From contig NZ_JABAIA010000002.1 of NCBI RefSeq assembly GCF_012641275.1, positions 620,001 through 684,000 of the forward strand: DNA of 64,000 bases, written 5' to 3'. This document shows positions 36,037 to 44,165 of this stretch, piece after piece; within the stretch, counting starts at the first letter, position 1, and each line of letters starts with the position of its first letter. This stretch comes from Chitinophaga varians. Its GTDB lineage: Bacteria > Bacteroidota > Bacteroidia > Chitinophagales > Chitinophagaceae. A program made the position numbers and the translations under genes. A model generated the notes under the pieces. The model made no database searches, had not been told where the DNA came from, and worked only from the letters and a program-made list of their open reading frames with translations.

Positions 36037-37131
36037 TTAATCTTCCCATTTTTGTTGTTTGCCTTCTTCTTCCTGTAATGGCCTGGCGGTAGTGTACCGG
36101 CGCCATTTCTCCAGCACCTGTGTAAAGTCCTCTGGCAGCGGGCTTTCAAAGTACATCTGTTTGCGGGTGCGGGGATGGATAAAGCCCAGTTGCTGTGCGT
36201 GGAGCGCATGCCGGGGGATGATCTCAAAGCAGTTTTCCACAAACTGTTTGTATTTGGCGAAAATAGTCCCTTTCAGGATGCGGTTGCCGCCGTAGGTGTC
36301 ATCATTAAAAAGGGAGTGCCCGATATGTTGCATATGCACACGTATCTGGTGGGTACGGCCTGTTTCAAGGCGGCACTCTACCATGGTGACATAGTTATAA
36401 CGTTCCAGTACACGGTAGTGCGTAATGGCTTCTTTGCCGTACTCCCCGTCGGGATAGGCGTCCATGATCTTGCGCAGGCGCTGGTGACGGCCAACGTGGG
36501 CCACTACGGTGCCTTCGTCTTCTTCAAAATCACCCCATACCAGGGCTATATAACGACGGTGAACGGTGTGGTCAAAAAACTGTTTGGCCAGGTCGGTCAT
36601 GGCTTTTTCAGACTTGGCCACTACCAGCAGGCCGGAAGTGTTTTTATCGATGCGGTGCACCAGCCCGAAACGTGGGATTTCAGGAGTGGTGGCCTGTGTT
36701 TTATCGCCAAGGTACCAGGAAAGGCCGTTGACCAGCGTGCCGGTATAATTGCCGCAACCGGGGTGTACCACCATGCCGGCGGGCTTGTCGATGATCAGCA
36801 CATCATCGTCTTCATAAACGATATTGAGCGGTAATTCTTCCGGCAGCACTTCTGTGCTTTCGGGGTTTTTGTTGGAGAATACAATGATCCTGTCCAGCGG
36901 CCTGATCTTGTAGTTGGCTTTAACGGGCTTGTCGTTTACCAACACCATCTCCGTGTCCAGTGCGTTCTGGACCTTGTTGCGGGTAATGCCTTCAATACGG
37001 GCGGTCAGGAACTTGTCGATACGGACCGGCTCCTGGCCCTTGTCCACCACCATGTTGATCTTTTCATACAGTTCCTCACTGCCCTCCCCGTTTTCCAGCT
37101 CGTCTTCCAGTTCCAGCAATTCTTCAGCCAT
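36037..37131 (-). CDS. rluD: RluA/RluD-family 23S rRNA pseudouridine synthase
   Basis: The 364-residue protein has an acidic N-terminal tail, an S4 RNA-binding domain (about 36-95, RIDKFLTARIEGITRNKVQ) and a pseudouridine synthase catalytic domain with FGLVHRIDKNTSG, whose catalytic Asp is Asp162. ETGRTHQIRVHMQHIGHSL completes the active site. The frame is open to a TTG at 37149, but the ATG at 37131 (MAEELLELED) is the more likely start. The family isomerises uridines in 23S rRNA (RluD sites 1911/1915/1917 in E. coli). The S4 domain plus length favour RluD, though RluC-like specificity cannot be excluded. Confidence 0.92.
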   Translation of the reverse strand: MAEELLELEDELENGEGSEELYEKINMVVDKGQEPVRIDKFLTARIEGITRNKVQNALDTEMVLVNDKPVKANYKIRPLDRIIVFSNKNPESTEVLPEELPLNIVYEDDDVLIIDKPAGMVVHPGCGNYTGTLVNGLSWYLGDKTQATTPEIPRFGLVHRIDKNTSGLLVVAKSEKAMTDLAKQFFDHTVHRRYIALVWGDFEEDEGTVVAHVGRHQRLRKIMDAYPDGEYGKEAITHYRVLERYNYVTMVECRLETGRTHQIRVHMQHIGHSLFNDDTYGGNRILKGTIFAKYKQFVENCFEIIPRHALHAQQLGFIHPRTRKQMYFESPLPEDFTQVLEKWRRYTTARPLQEEEGKQQKWED

Positions 37132-37149
37132 TACAGAAAATTTTGGCAA

Positions 37150-37519
37150 AGGTAAATAAAATGCGGGTAGTGCTCACTGAGACACATCGCTTGTGTATTT
37201 TATTAAACACGCAAAAAGAGCGGATATATTACAGATCCTCAACGGGGCTGGTGATAACAGCCATCCGGCAAATAAGCCGGGGAGGCCTGTCCCCGGCCGG
37301 ACATTACAGAAAAATGACATCTGCGGCAGGTCGGGGAGCCTGGGGCCTTCACCAGGCCTCCGGATGCCCAATGAAGAAGCATCCTGTAATGCCTGGCATC
37401 ATCTGCCGTATTGATACGCCTTAGCACTTTGTTTTATATCTTTGCAGGATGAGATTTTTCTCTTTAAAACGTGGACCATTCAGTCCGGAAAAAGCATAGG
37501 AGTGTAAGCACTTTTCAGT
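37150..37519. other. Intergenic region with GC-rich hairpins before lipB
   Basis: Overlapping short open frames in several frames show no coding signs. Two GC-rich hairpins are present: GCCGGGGA/TCCCCGGC at 37276-37297 and GGAGCCTGG/CCAGGCCTCC (one bulge) at about 37336-37365. They are followed by the lipB promoter element at 37437. A 16-codon ORF (MRFFSLKRGPFSPEKA) begins at 37449, five bases after the -7 element, and ends at 37499, 20 bp before lipB. Whether it is translated is unknown. Confidence 0.4.
37437..37444 (+). promoter_or_regulatory. Promoter -7 element upstream of lipB (TATCTTTG)
   Basis: TATCTTTG followed by CAG matches TAnnTTTG. A TTG at 37411-37413 is the best -33 candidate. 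The transcript would include the 16-codon ORF at 37449. Confidence 0.5.
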
Positions 37520-38218
37520 ATGGAAAAGCAGGAAATTATCGTCAGGGACCTTGGCAAAATAGATTATCAGGAAGCCTGGGACTACCAGGAACAGCTATTG
37601 AAGGAAAATGTGCAACTGAAGGCCCAAACACCCGACCAGTGGCCGAAACCAACCACCAACTACCTTCTTTTCTGTGAACATCCGCCGGTATATACGCTGG
37701 GTAAAAGCGGGCACATGGAAAATCTGCTGCTGAGCCAGGAAGAGTTGCAGCAACAGGGGATAGGCTTCGTGCCGACCAACCGCGGCGGCGACATTACCTT
37801 CCACGGTCCCGGCCAGATAGTGGGGTATCCCATCATCGACCTCGAAAATTTTTTCACGGATATCGGCAAGTACCTGCGTTACCTCGAAGAGGTAGTGATC
37901 CGCACGCTGGCGGAATATGGTGTCACCGGCGACCGGTCACCGGGAGAAACAGGTGTATGGCTCGATCCGCACGATAAAGCCAAAGCCCGTAAAATCTGTG
38001 CCATGGGCGTACGCTGCAGCCGCTGGGTAACCATGCACGGCTTTGCCCTCAATGTGAATACACATATGCATTACTTCGATAACATCATTGCATGCGGTAT
38101 CGCAGATAAACAAGTGGCTTCACTGGACAAGGAATTGGGCCGCCAGGTGCCGGAAGAGGAAGTGAAGGCAAAGCTGAAAAAACATTTTGCTGAAGTATTT
38201 GGCGCTGCTATCATTTAG
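37520..38218 (+). CDS. lipB: Octanoyl-[acyl-carrier-protein] transferase LipB
   Basis: The 232-residue protein has the lipoate/biotin ligase fold signature: NRGGDITFHGPGQ (RGG 88-90, HGPGQ 95-99), KICAMGVR with the conserved Lys158, and NIIACGIADKQV with the catalytic Cys192. It moves octanoyl groups from ACP to the lipoyl domains of 2-oxoacid dehydrogenases and the glycine cleavage H protein, the first step of lipoate synthesis. No lipA is adjacent. A strong terminator follows at 38252. Confidence 0.96.
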   Translation: MEKQEIIVRDLGKIDYQEAWDYQEQLLKENVQLKAQTPDQWPKPTTNYLLFCEHPPVYTLGKSGHMENLLLSQEELQQQGIGFVPTNRGGDITFHGPGQIVGYPIIDLENFFTDIGKYLRYLEEVVIRTLAEYGVTGDRSPGETGVWLDPHDKAKARKICAMGVRCSRWVTMHGFALNVNTHMHYFDNIIACGIADKQVASLDKELGRQVPEEEVKAKLKKHFAEVFGAAII

Positions 38219-38251
38219 TCATTTGGCTATTTCGATATTTAACTGTATTGT

Positions 38252-38296
38252 AATGAAAAAGCCTCGGAGATGTATCATCTCCGAGGCTTTTTCATT
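38252..38296. terminator. Bidirectional intrinsic terminator between lipB and a converging gene
   Basis: A perfect 21-bp stem (38252-38272 with 38276-38296, core AGCCTCGGAGATG/CATCTCCGAGGCT) with a 3-nt TAT loop has A-runs on the left and T-runs on the right, so it can stop transcription from both sides. Confidence 0.93.
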
Positions 38297-38327
38297 GACA
38301 CAATAATCAAATAGTTAAATAGTCAAA

Positions 38328-39047
38328 TTACATGCGGTAGTTCAGTGGAATAAAAAAGTTCCATTTCTCTTTCAGGCGGCCATCTTCAAACAGTTCAAAA
38401 TTGAACCAGCCGGCATGCATGAAAATGGCTTTTTCCAGAATAAGGGAAGGTCCTTTCACCTGTTCTATCTCAAACAGGAAGGTGCCATTAGGCTCAAAGA
38501 ATTTGACGGAATATTTTTTCTGCGGCGCGTCATTCAGTTTGATGTTGACATTGCCATCAGCGGTGGTGTAAATATAGTTGGAGGGGTGCCATACCACCTT
38601 GGGCTCCTTGTTCTCATCTGGCTTGTTGGGATTGCGGGCAGCATCCTTGATGTCTGCGTATTGCAGTTTCATATCAGACCTGATGGTACTGTCGGGCAGG
38701 GCCAACAGGGTTTTACTGTAGATGAACCGCCCGTTGTTGAACAGGATGAAAAGACGGTAATAGTTATTGCCGGGCAACGGTTTGTTGTCCAGGTACACAT
38801 TCCGTGTTTGCGTAGGATAGCTGGCGTAGCCAATGGTATTAAAGTTCAGCACGCTGTCCAGTGAACGTTGAATGCCGATCTCTTTTACCTCCATGAACCC
38901 GGATATCCAGTCCAACTGAATTTTACCGGTTTTAATGGTGGCCGAAAAATCAGGTAATACCGGGGGCAGCATTTCCTGGCCCTTACCTGCGAGTGCTATC
39001 GATAAAAAAAATCCTATGGCGAATGTTAAACGCGCGACCTGCTTCAT
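38328..39047 (-). CDS. Secreted protein of unknown function
   Basis: The start at 39047 (MKQVARLTFAIGFFLSIALA) gives a proper signal peptide; an in-frame ATG at 39098 would put 17 extra residues in front of it. The 239-residue product has a mature part (LPDFSATIKTGKIQLDWISG, then IGIQRSLDSVLNFNTIGYAS) that resembles a fibronectin type III-like or beta-sandwich domain, with the N-x-YYRL pattern often seen in such domains (NNYYRLFILFNNG). There is no catalytic motif. The C-terminal half is not recognised. It lies 67 bp downstream of the PLP-enzyme gene on the same strand. Confidence 0.75.
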   Translation of the reverse strand: MKQVARLTFAIGFFLSIALAGKGQEMLPPVLPDFSATIKTGKIQLDWISGFMEVKEIGIQRSLDSVLNFNTIGYASYPTQTRNVYLDNKPLPGNNYYRLFILFNNGRFIYSKTLLALPDSTIRSDMKLQYADIKDAARNPNKPDENKEPKVVWHPSNYIYTTADGNVNIKLNDAPQKKYSVKFFEPNGTFLFEIEQVKGPSLILEKAIFMHAGWFNFELFEDGRLKEKWNFFIPLNYRM

Positions 39048-39114
39048 ACAAAAAAATCCGTGAGCTCTTAAAGTTGGCAAAAATACACTACCATTCAAAT
39101 ATAATGAACAGTTT

Positions 39115-39993
39115 TTACAGGGAAAGAACGCCTGGAGGGAGGGAAAGATTGCCTTGCAGTCCGCCGGTATGTATTAATAATACTTTGCTATTATCAGCAA
39201 AGTAGCGCTGATGGATTAATTCACGGAAAGCCTTGACAAGTTTTCCGGTGTAAATGATATCTGTCGGAATACCGGTTTCTGCAAAAAAAGTATTGATAAA
39301 ATCTATAAGTGCCGGTTTTACCTTCGCATAACCGCCTCCGTGAAAGTCATGTAATAATTGCCAGTGGCTGGTTTGACCGGGACGTAGCAACGCCTGGACC
39401 TCTGCTTCAAGATATCCGGCGCCTTTTAATACAGGAATACCGGTAACGGTCTGTGTGGCCGCGGCGCTGTTGATAAGACCGGCAAGCGTAGTGCCTGTCC
39501 CCACGGCACAAAGGATATGCGTGAAACGGGCTGTAGGAAGGAGCGAGAGTATCTCTTCACAGCCGCGGGCGCCTGCTGCATTGTGCCCGCCTTCCGGAAT
39601 AATGTAAGTGTCCGGACGGTTTTCAAAAGACAGACGACTGTCGCGGTAAGCTTCGCGACTGATAAACTCCAGCTGCATGCCCATGTCCTGCGCCGTTTGC
39701 AGCGTATGGCTCAATACCGGAGGTCGTTCGCCCCGGATGATGCCGGTGCAGCGGAATCCTGCCTCCCGGCACGCTGCGGCAGTGGCGGCGATATGATTGG
39801 AATAAGCCCCGCCAAAAGTAAGGATGTGCTGCCTGCCCTCGCTACGCGCAGCTTCCAGGTTGTACTTCAGCTTAAACCATTTATTGCCGGAGATGTTCGG
39901 GTCCAGCTTGTCCAGCCGCAGTATGGACGCTTCCAGCTGCTCCGGCAGCCAGGAAGGGGCAAGCGTGTCTAACGTGATATTTGCGATGTTCAT
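39115..39993 (-). CDS. PLP-dependent 1-aminocyclopropane-1-carboxylate deaminase/D-cysteine desulfhydrase-family enzyme
   Basis: The 292-residue protein is of the tryptophan synthase beta (fold type II) superfamily. SGNKWFKLKYN carries the PLP-binding Lys38, TFGGAYSNHIAATAAACREAG binds the substrate carboxylate, and AVGTGTTLAGL binds the PLP phosphate. It is shorter than typical ACC deaminase (about 330-340). Family members act on D-cysteine, ACC or other D-amino acids, and the exact substrate cannot be decided here. A REP-like palindrome cluster starts 10 bp upstream of the start codon. Confidence 0.87.
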   Translation of the reverse strand: MNIANITLDTLAPSWLPEQLEASILRLDKLDPNISGNKWFKLKYNLEAARSEGRQHILTFGGAYSNHIAATAAACREAGFRCTGIIRGERPPVLSHTLQTAQDMGMQLEFISREAYRDSRLSFENRPDTYIIPEGGHNAAGARGCEEILSLLPTARFTHILCAVGTGTTLAGLINSAAATQTVTGIPVLKGAGYLEAEVQALLRPGQTSHWQLLHDFHGGGYAKVKPALIDFINTFFAETGIPTDIIYTGKLVKAFRELIHQRYFADNSKVLLIHTGGLQGNLSLPPGVLSL

Positions 39994-40002
39994 CTGCCAA
40001 AA

Positions 40003-40291
40003 TTCCCAGGGCTGAAGCCCTGGGCTACGTTGTGTTTTAGTTCTGTTTTACAGAGTATGTCTAAAATCAATGGCTTTAAGCCTTTCATGCTCATCAGTGG
40101 ATGAATGCCATCGTTGATGACTTGATATTTCAGAAAGCAGAGCCCCTGCGCTTCAGCTGTTATAGCCCATGTCTGTCACTAACGGCTTTAAGCCTTTCTA
40201 TATTACATTAGAAAGTAAAACCCTAAGTTCTGGAACCTGTATTCCCGGAAAGCCTGAAACAAAACGTAGCCCAGGGCTTCAGCCCTGGGAA
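40003..40291. repeat. REP/BIME-like palindromic element with inverted terminal copies
   Basis: This fills the 310 bp between two minus-strand genes, and no ORF is inside. The left end (TTCCCAGGGCTGAAGCCC at 40003, continuing TGGGCTACGTT to about 40031) is repeated in inverted orientation at the right end (about 40263-40291). Between them are two GGCTTTAAGCC palindromes (40072-40082 and 40184-40194, each followed by TTTC) and a degenerate copy near 40145-40168. All share a GGCTTnAAGCC-like core, as in REP sequences mobilised by Y1 (RAYT) transposases. No transposase lies in the window. Confidence 0.8.
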
Positions 40292-40303
40292 CAAAAATAA
40301 CGA

Positions 40304-41644
40304 TTATTCATTCGTCAGAAATCCGCCTTTGCCGCGGTACAGCTTAACTGGTTTATCCAGTTTCACTTTCAGTACAGTGACATATTTATCCTGCACGTTT
40401 TCGGGCACATCGATGTAAACGAGGCCGGGTACGGGGCTCCAGGAGATTTTGCCGACTACTTTATGATTCAGTTGGGCGCCGTTGCCTACTACGCTGATCT
40501 CTTCTATTTTGTTGCTCAGGCCTTTGATCACCACTTGTCCGCTGGTTTTGCCGGGCAGGAAGAGGTACAGGGTGCTGGAGTCTTTGGAGAGGGTGGTAGG
40601 GCCGTAGAAGTGGCCCAGCGGCAGTCCTGCGATGGTGTTAAAAACGGCTTCGCCGTTCTTTTTGTTCCAGGCGCCCAGTTCTTTCAGGATGTTTACTTCT
40701 TCTGCCGGGATGGTGCCATCTGCTTTAGGGCCGATATCGAGGAGGAGGTTACCGCCGTTGGCCACTGCGTCCACGAAGATGGTAATGATTTCGAACGGTG
40801 TTTTCCAGTTGGTGTCTTGTGGCTGCCATCCCCAGTTGTTGTTGATGGTCATGCACAGTTCCCACCAGTGGTAGTGGGGGCGGGTAACGGGGAAGTTCTG
40901 TTCCGGTGTGTCATAATCGCCATAGCCTTGTAAACGCCCGTTGATGATGGTGTTGGGGTTATGGGTGGTGAGCATTTTACGCATTTTGCCGGCTTCCCAT
41001 TCTTCTGCGGAGTGTTCCCAGTCGCCATCAAACCACCAGAGATCGGGGTTGAATTTGGTCATCACTTCTTCCATCTGGCCTTCGTAGTATTTCAGGAAAC
41101 GCTGCCAGCGTGCGGGTTGTGTCTTGATATCATAGCGGTTGCTGTCTTTCAGGAATTGTGGATAATCGGCATAACTCCAATCGATCAACGAAAAATAGGC
41201 ACCACATTTGATACTGTCGCGCCGCAAAGCGGTGTAGAGCGGAGTCAGTACGTCCCTTTTGGCAGGGGTGCTGTTGACAACATCGAGCTTGCTGTATTTG
41301 CTGTCCCACAAAGCCACGCCATCATGGTGTTTGGTGGTGACGACCGCGTAGCGGGCGCCGGATTCCCTGATAAGGTCGGCCCATTCCTGCGGGTTGTAAT
41401 TACTGGCAGTGAAGCCTTTGAGCTGCTGCATGTAATCGGGGTAGGAGATTTTTTTGTTGTGGAATGACCAGGATTCATCAATTCCTTTTACCGAATAAAT
41501 GCCCCAGTGGATGAAGATGCCCAGTTTGGCGTCGGCAAACCACTGCATTTTGTCTTTGATGTCGTCCGGATTGGTTTTCTGTTGCGCATGAGCGGTCATA
41601 GAAAGCTGCATGGCACAGGCTCCCAGCACAAGTAGTCTTTTCAT
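40304..41644 (-). CDS. Alpha-L-fucosidase, glycoside hydrolase family 29, secreted
   Basis: The ATG at 41644 (MKRLLVLGACAMQLSMTAHA) gives a normal signal peptide; an in-frame ATG 14 codons upstream does not. The 446-residue enzyme shows the GH29 barrel landmarks GIFIHWGIYSV (His46), TTKHHDGVALWDS and FNPDLWWFDGDWEH, with Asp206 as the likely nucleophile. A C-terminal beta-sandwich follows. It releases L-fucose from glycans in the periplasm or outside the cell; linkage specificity is unknown. It is divergently transcribed from the nucleotidyltransferase/sugar kinase pair at 41776-43760, which suggests a shared role in hexose or fucose salvage. Confidence 0.94.
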   Translation of the reverse strand: MKRLLVLGACAMQLSMTAHAQQKTNPDDIKDKMQWFADAKLGIFIHWGIYSVKGIDESWSFHNKKISYPDYMQQLKGFTASNYNPQEWADLIRESGARYAVVTTKHHDGVALWDSKYSKLDVVNSTPAKRDVLTPLYTALRRDSIKCGAYFSLIDWSYADYPQFLKDSNRYDIKTQPARWQRFLKYYEGQMEEVMTKFNPDLWWFDGDWEHSAEEWEAGKMRKMLTTHNPNTIINGRLQGYGDYDTPEQNFPVTRPHYHWWELCMTINNNWGWQPQDTNWKTPFEIITIFVDAVANGGNLLLDIGPKADGTIPAEEVNILKELGAWNKKNGEAVFNTIAGLPLGHFYGPTTLSKDSSTLYLFLPGKTSGQVVIKGLSNKIEEISVVGNGAQLNHKVVGKISWSPVPGLVYIDVPENVQDKYVTVLKVKLDKPVKLYRGKGGFLTNE

Positions 41645-41775
41645 TGTTCCGTTTAGATTAATCATTAAAATATGTGTTGTCCACAAAAAGAAAGCGTGAA
41701 AATAGGTTTAATGATTATATTTAACGCCGATATTTTCAGGTAAACCATTGAAAATTATAAAATAATATCAAAAAA

Positions 41776-42678
41776 ATGCAACCGACTTTATTGATTTTAG
41801 CGGCCGGTATGGCCAGTCGATATGGCAGTTTGAAGCAAATCCAGGCTTTCGGGCCCAGTGGAGAGACTATCATTGACTACTCTATTTACGATGCTATCCG
41901 TGCCGGCTTTGGCAAGATCGTATTTATTATCCGGGAAAATTTTGCCACTGAGTTTAAAGAGATCTTTGAACCTAAGCTCAAAGGCCGTGTGGCTACGGAT
42001 TACGTGTTTCAGAACATGGATTCTTTCACCGGCGGTTACCCGATCCCGGCCGATCGTACCAAGCCCTGGGGCACTGCGCACGCTATTCTGTGCGCCAAAA
42101 ACGCTATTAATGAACCTTTTGCGGTGATCAATGCAGATGATTTTTACGGCGCGGACGCTTTCGTAAAAATGGCTGCTTTCCTGAAGGGTGAAGCCAAAGC
42201 GGACATCTACAGCGTAGTAGGTTATGAGCTGGGCAAAACAGTGAGCGAGCACGGTTCCGTGTCCCGCGGTGTTTGCGCGGTAGACGGCGCCGGTTTCCTG
42301 TCAGCCATCAATGAAAGAACAAAAATTTATACTGACAATGGCCAGATCGTTTATGAAGAAGCCGATGGCAGCAAACATCCGCTGAGTGCTGAAACACCGG
42401 TTTCCATGAACTTCTGGGGTTTCCATCCCGGCGTATTTGACATCAGCCAGTCGCTGTTCAACGAGTTCCTGGAGAAAAACGGCACCAATCCTAAATCGGA
42501 GTTCTTTATTCCGATCGTGGCCGACGAATTTATCCGTCGTAACCTGGGCAAGGTGAAAGTGCTGCCTACCACAGCGAAATGGTTTGGGGTTACTTACAAG
42601 GAAGATGCACCCGGTGTTCAGGCCAGTCTGTCAGAATTGGTTAAAAACGGAGCATATCCCGACAATTTATGGAAATAA
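41776..42678 (+). CDS. NTP-transferase-family sugar nucleotidyltransferase
   Basis: The 300-residue protein begins with the nucleotidyltransferase signature LILAAGMASRYGSLKQ (about 5-20), followed by FGPSGETIIDYSIYDA and AVINADDFYGADAF (metal-binding Asp pair). The family makes NDP-sugars from sugar-1-phosphates. Its stop codon overlaps the start of the next gene by 10 bp. That gene encodes a NahK-like kinase that would supply the sugar-1-phosphate, so the two enzymes probably act in sequence. The nucleotide and sugar specificity are not determined. Confidence 0.9.
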   Translation: MQPTLLILAAGMASRYGSLKQIQAFGPSGETIIDYSIYDAIRAGFGKIVFIIRENFATEFKEIFEPKLKGRVATDYVFQNMDSFTGGYPIPADRTKPWGTAHAILCAKNAINEPFAVINADDFYGADAFVKMAAFLKGEAKADIYSVVGYELGKTVSEHGSVSRGVCAVDGAGFLSAINERTKIYTDNGQIVYEEADGSKHPLSAETPVSMNFWGFHPGVFDISQSLFNEFLEKNGTNPKSEFFIPIVADEFIRRNLGKVKVLPTTAKWFGVTYKEDAPGVQASLSELVKNGAYPDNLWK

Positions 42679-43760
42679 CACCCAACAAATTAATCCTTCA
42701 GGCTTTTGGACTGGAGCCTGAAGGATTAAACGTCCGAAGATTCGGATCAGGACACATCAACAACACTTTTCTGCTCGAAAAGAAGGAGGACGGCAGTAAA
42801 TATGTTCTACAGAAAATCAATGTGAACGTATTCAAGGAACCCGGGATAATAGCCGCTAATCAAAGAATGGCAGCCGATTATCTCGCCACACATCATCCGG
42901 CGTATCTGTTCATTACGCCCATACCCACGGTCAACGGGGAAGAGCTCTTTGTAATGGACAATGAATACTGGCGCATGATTCCGTTTATTGCCGGTTCTGT
43001 GACGGTAGACCAGGCAGATAACCCAAAGCAGGCATATGAAGCCGCCAAACAGTTTGGCCGCCTTGCCAGTTACCTTTCGGGCATCGACCTGAAGCCGTTT
43101 AAAGCTTCAATTCCGAACTTTCACAATCTCACCCTCCGTTATGCCGCTTTTCAGGAAGCCATCCGTAACGCCAGGGAAGACAGAAAGGCAGCAGCAGAAG
43201 AGCTGATTGACGAATTCCTCCGCTACTCTGACATCGCAGTCACGTACGAACAGCTGAAAACCAATCCCGAATTCAGGGACCATCTGATGCACCATGATAC
43301 CAAAATCAATAATGTGCTGCTCAACAAAGACACATATGAAGGTATCTGCGTTTGTGACCTGGATACACTGATGCCGGGAAAAATCATCTCAGACCTCGGA
43401 GACATGGTACGCACCTATGTCTGCCCCGTTTCCGAAGAAGAGCCTGATGTAAGCCAGATCGTTATCCGCGATGAATACTTTGAAGCCCTCATGCAGGGAT
43501 ATCTCGAAGAAACAGGCGGCACTTTGACCAAAGTGGAAAAAGAACAACTCTTCTTTGCAGGAAAGTTCATGATCTACATGCAGGGTATCCGGTTCCTCAC
43601 TGATTATCTCAACGGTGATGTGTATTACCCGATCAAGTACGCCCGGCACAACTTTGATCGCGCACATAACCAGCTCGTACTGCTGAAGCGCCTCATCGAA
43701 AAAGAAGACACCCTGCAGGCTATTATCAACAAATGCCTCCATGTCGGTGAACAGGTTTAG
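42669..43760 (+). CDS. NahK-like anomeric sugar kinase (APH phosphotransferase fold)
   Basis: The 363-residue protein matches the N-acetylhexosamine 1-kinase pattern along its length: FGSGHINNTFLLE near the N-terminus, YVLQKINVNVF, the catalytic HHDTKINN (His209, Asp210, Asn215), DLDTLMPGKIISDLGD (metal-binding Asp) and GIRFLTDYLNGDVYYPIKYA. NahK phosphorylates GlcNAc or GalNAc at C1. The exact sugar here is an inference. The start overlaps the preceding nucleotidyltransferase by 10 bp, so the two are translationally coupled. A terminator follows at 43793. Confidence 0.88.
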   Translation: MEITPNKLILQAFGLEPEGLNVRRFGSGHINNTFLLEKKEDGSKYVLQKINVNVFKEPGIIAANQRMAADYLATHHPAYLFITPIPTVNGEELFVMDNEYWRMIPFIAGSVTVDQADNPKQAYEAAKQFGRLASYLSGIDLKPFKASIPNFHNLTLRYAAFQEAIRNAREDRKAAAEELIDEFLRYSDIAVTYEQLKTNPEFRDHLMHHDTKINNVLLNKDTYEGICVCDLDTLMPGKIISDLGDMVRTYVCPVSEEEPDVSQIVIRDEYFEALMQGYLEETGGTLTKVEKEQLFFAGKFMIYMQGIRFLTDYLNGDVYYPIKYARHNFDRAHNQLVLLKRLIEKEDTLQAIINKCLHVGEQV

Positions 43761-43792
43761 ACTAGTGAACAATCAAATGAAATCATTCAAAG

Positions 43793-43824
43793 TCCCGGTG
43801 CTTTTCCGCACCGGGATTTTTTTT
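43793..43824 (+). terminator. Intrinsic terminator after the NahK-like kinase gene
   Basis: TCCCGGTGC (43793-43801) pairs with GCACCGGGA (43808-43816), followed by eight T. Confidence 0.93.
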
Positions 43825-43989
43825 GCCGCCTTTCCCGTTTCTTCCTGCTTCCCGGTATCAGTTGGTTGTTAGTATTTGATAACCGGTTTTAGTAATTTGT
43901 TAGAAATGAATTAATAATCGACTTCTTTTTTTGAATATTTTCAAAAACATATAAAGGGATTAATTTTTGACGAAATATTTTGCCCTTTG

Positions 43990-44020
43990 TTGTTTTTTAT
44001 TTTTTTCACGAATACATTTG
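43990..44020 (+). promoter_or_regulatory. Promoter of the ilv operon (TTG, 20 bp, TACATTTG)
   Basis: TTG at 43990-43992 and TACATTTG at 44013-44020 match the Bacteroidota -33 and -7 elements with correct spacing. The predicted start site near 44027 is about 20 nt before the leader-peptide ATG. Confidence 0.78.
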
Positions 44021-44048
44021 TACTGATACAAACAATCATCACCTCCTT

Positions 44049-44165
44049 ATGTGGGTAAATAAAGACAATATAAAACTTAATCACATCGTACCTCAGCTCA
44101 ACTGGGCTATCACGAAGGTCGTGATTATCGTCGTTGTCATTATTAGCCACCATTTCGGAGGATAG
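44049..44165 (+). CDS. Val/Ile-rich leader peptide of the ilv operon (attenuation)
   Basis: This 38-codon ORF (ATG 44049, TAG 44163-44165) encodes a peptide with seven Val, seven Ile and two Leu. Residues 24-32 (VVIIVVVII) are nine consecutive branched-chain residues, encoded by GTC GTG ATT ATC GTC GTT GTC ATT ATT at 44118-44144. It lies about 20 nt after a strong promoter, before a terminator hairpin (44195-44227) and six ilv genes. The peptide itself is not expected to have a function. Stalling of the ribosome when Val- or Ile-tRNA is scarce would change RNA folding downstream, as in the enterobacterial ilvGMEDA leader. An in-frame upstream extension to 43980 starts before the promoter and is rejected. 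Confidence 0.85.
   Translation: MWVNKDNIKLNHIVPQLNWAITKVVIIVVVIISHHFGG

Larger units (their letters stand above)
43761..44048. other. Upstream part of the ilv control region
   Basis: This stretch contains the terminator of the kinase operon (43793-43824), an AT-rich segment and the ilv promoter (43990-44020). No ORF precedes the leader peptide at 44049. Confidence 0.7.

Noticed and set aside
37143..37427. Several overlapping open frames of 60-90 codons before lipB.
   Set aside because: They occupy all frames of the same GC-rich hairpin segment, have no start context and no coding bias.
43980..44048. Upstream in-frame extension of the ilv leader peptide.
   Set aside because: The extension begins before the -7 promoter element, so it would not be on the mRNA; the ATG at 44049 is used instead.
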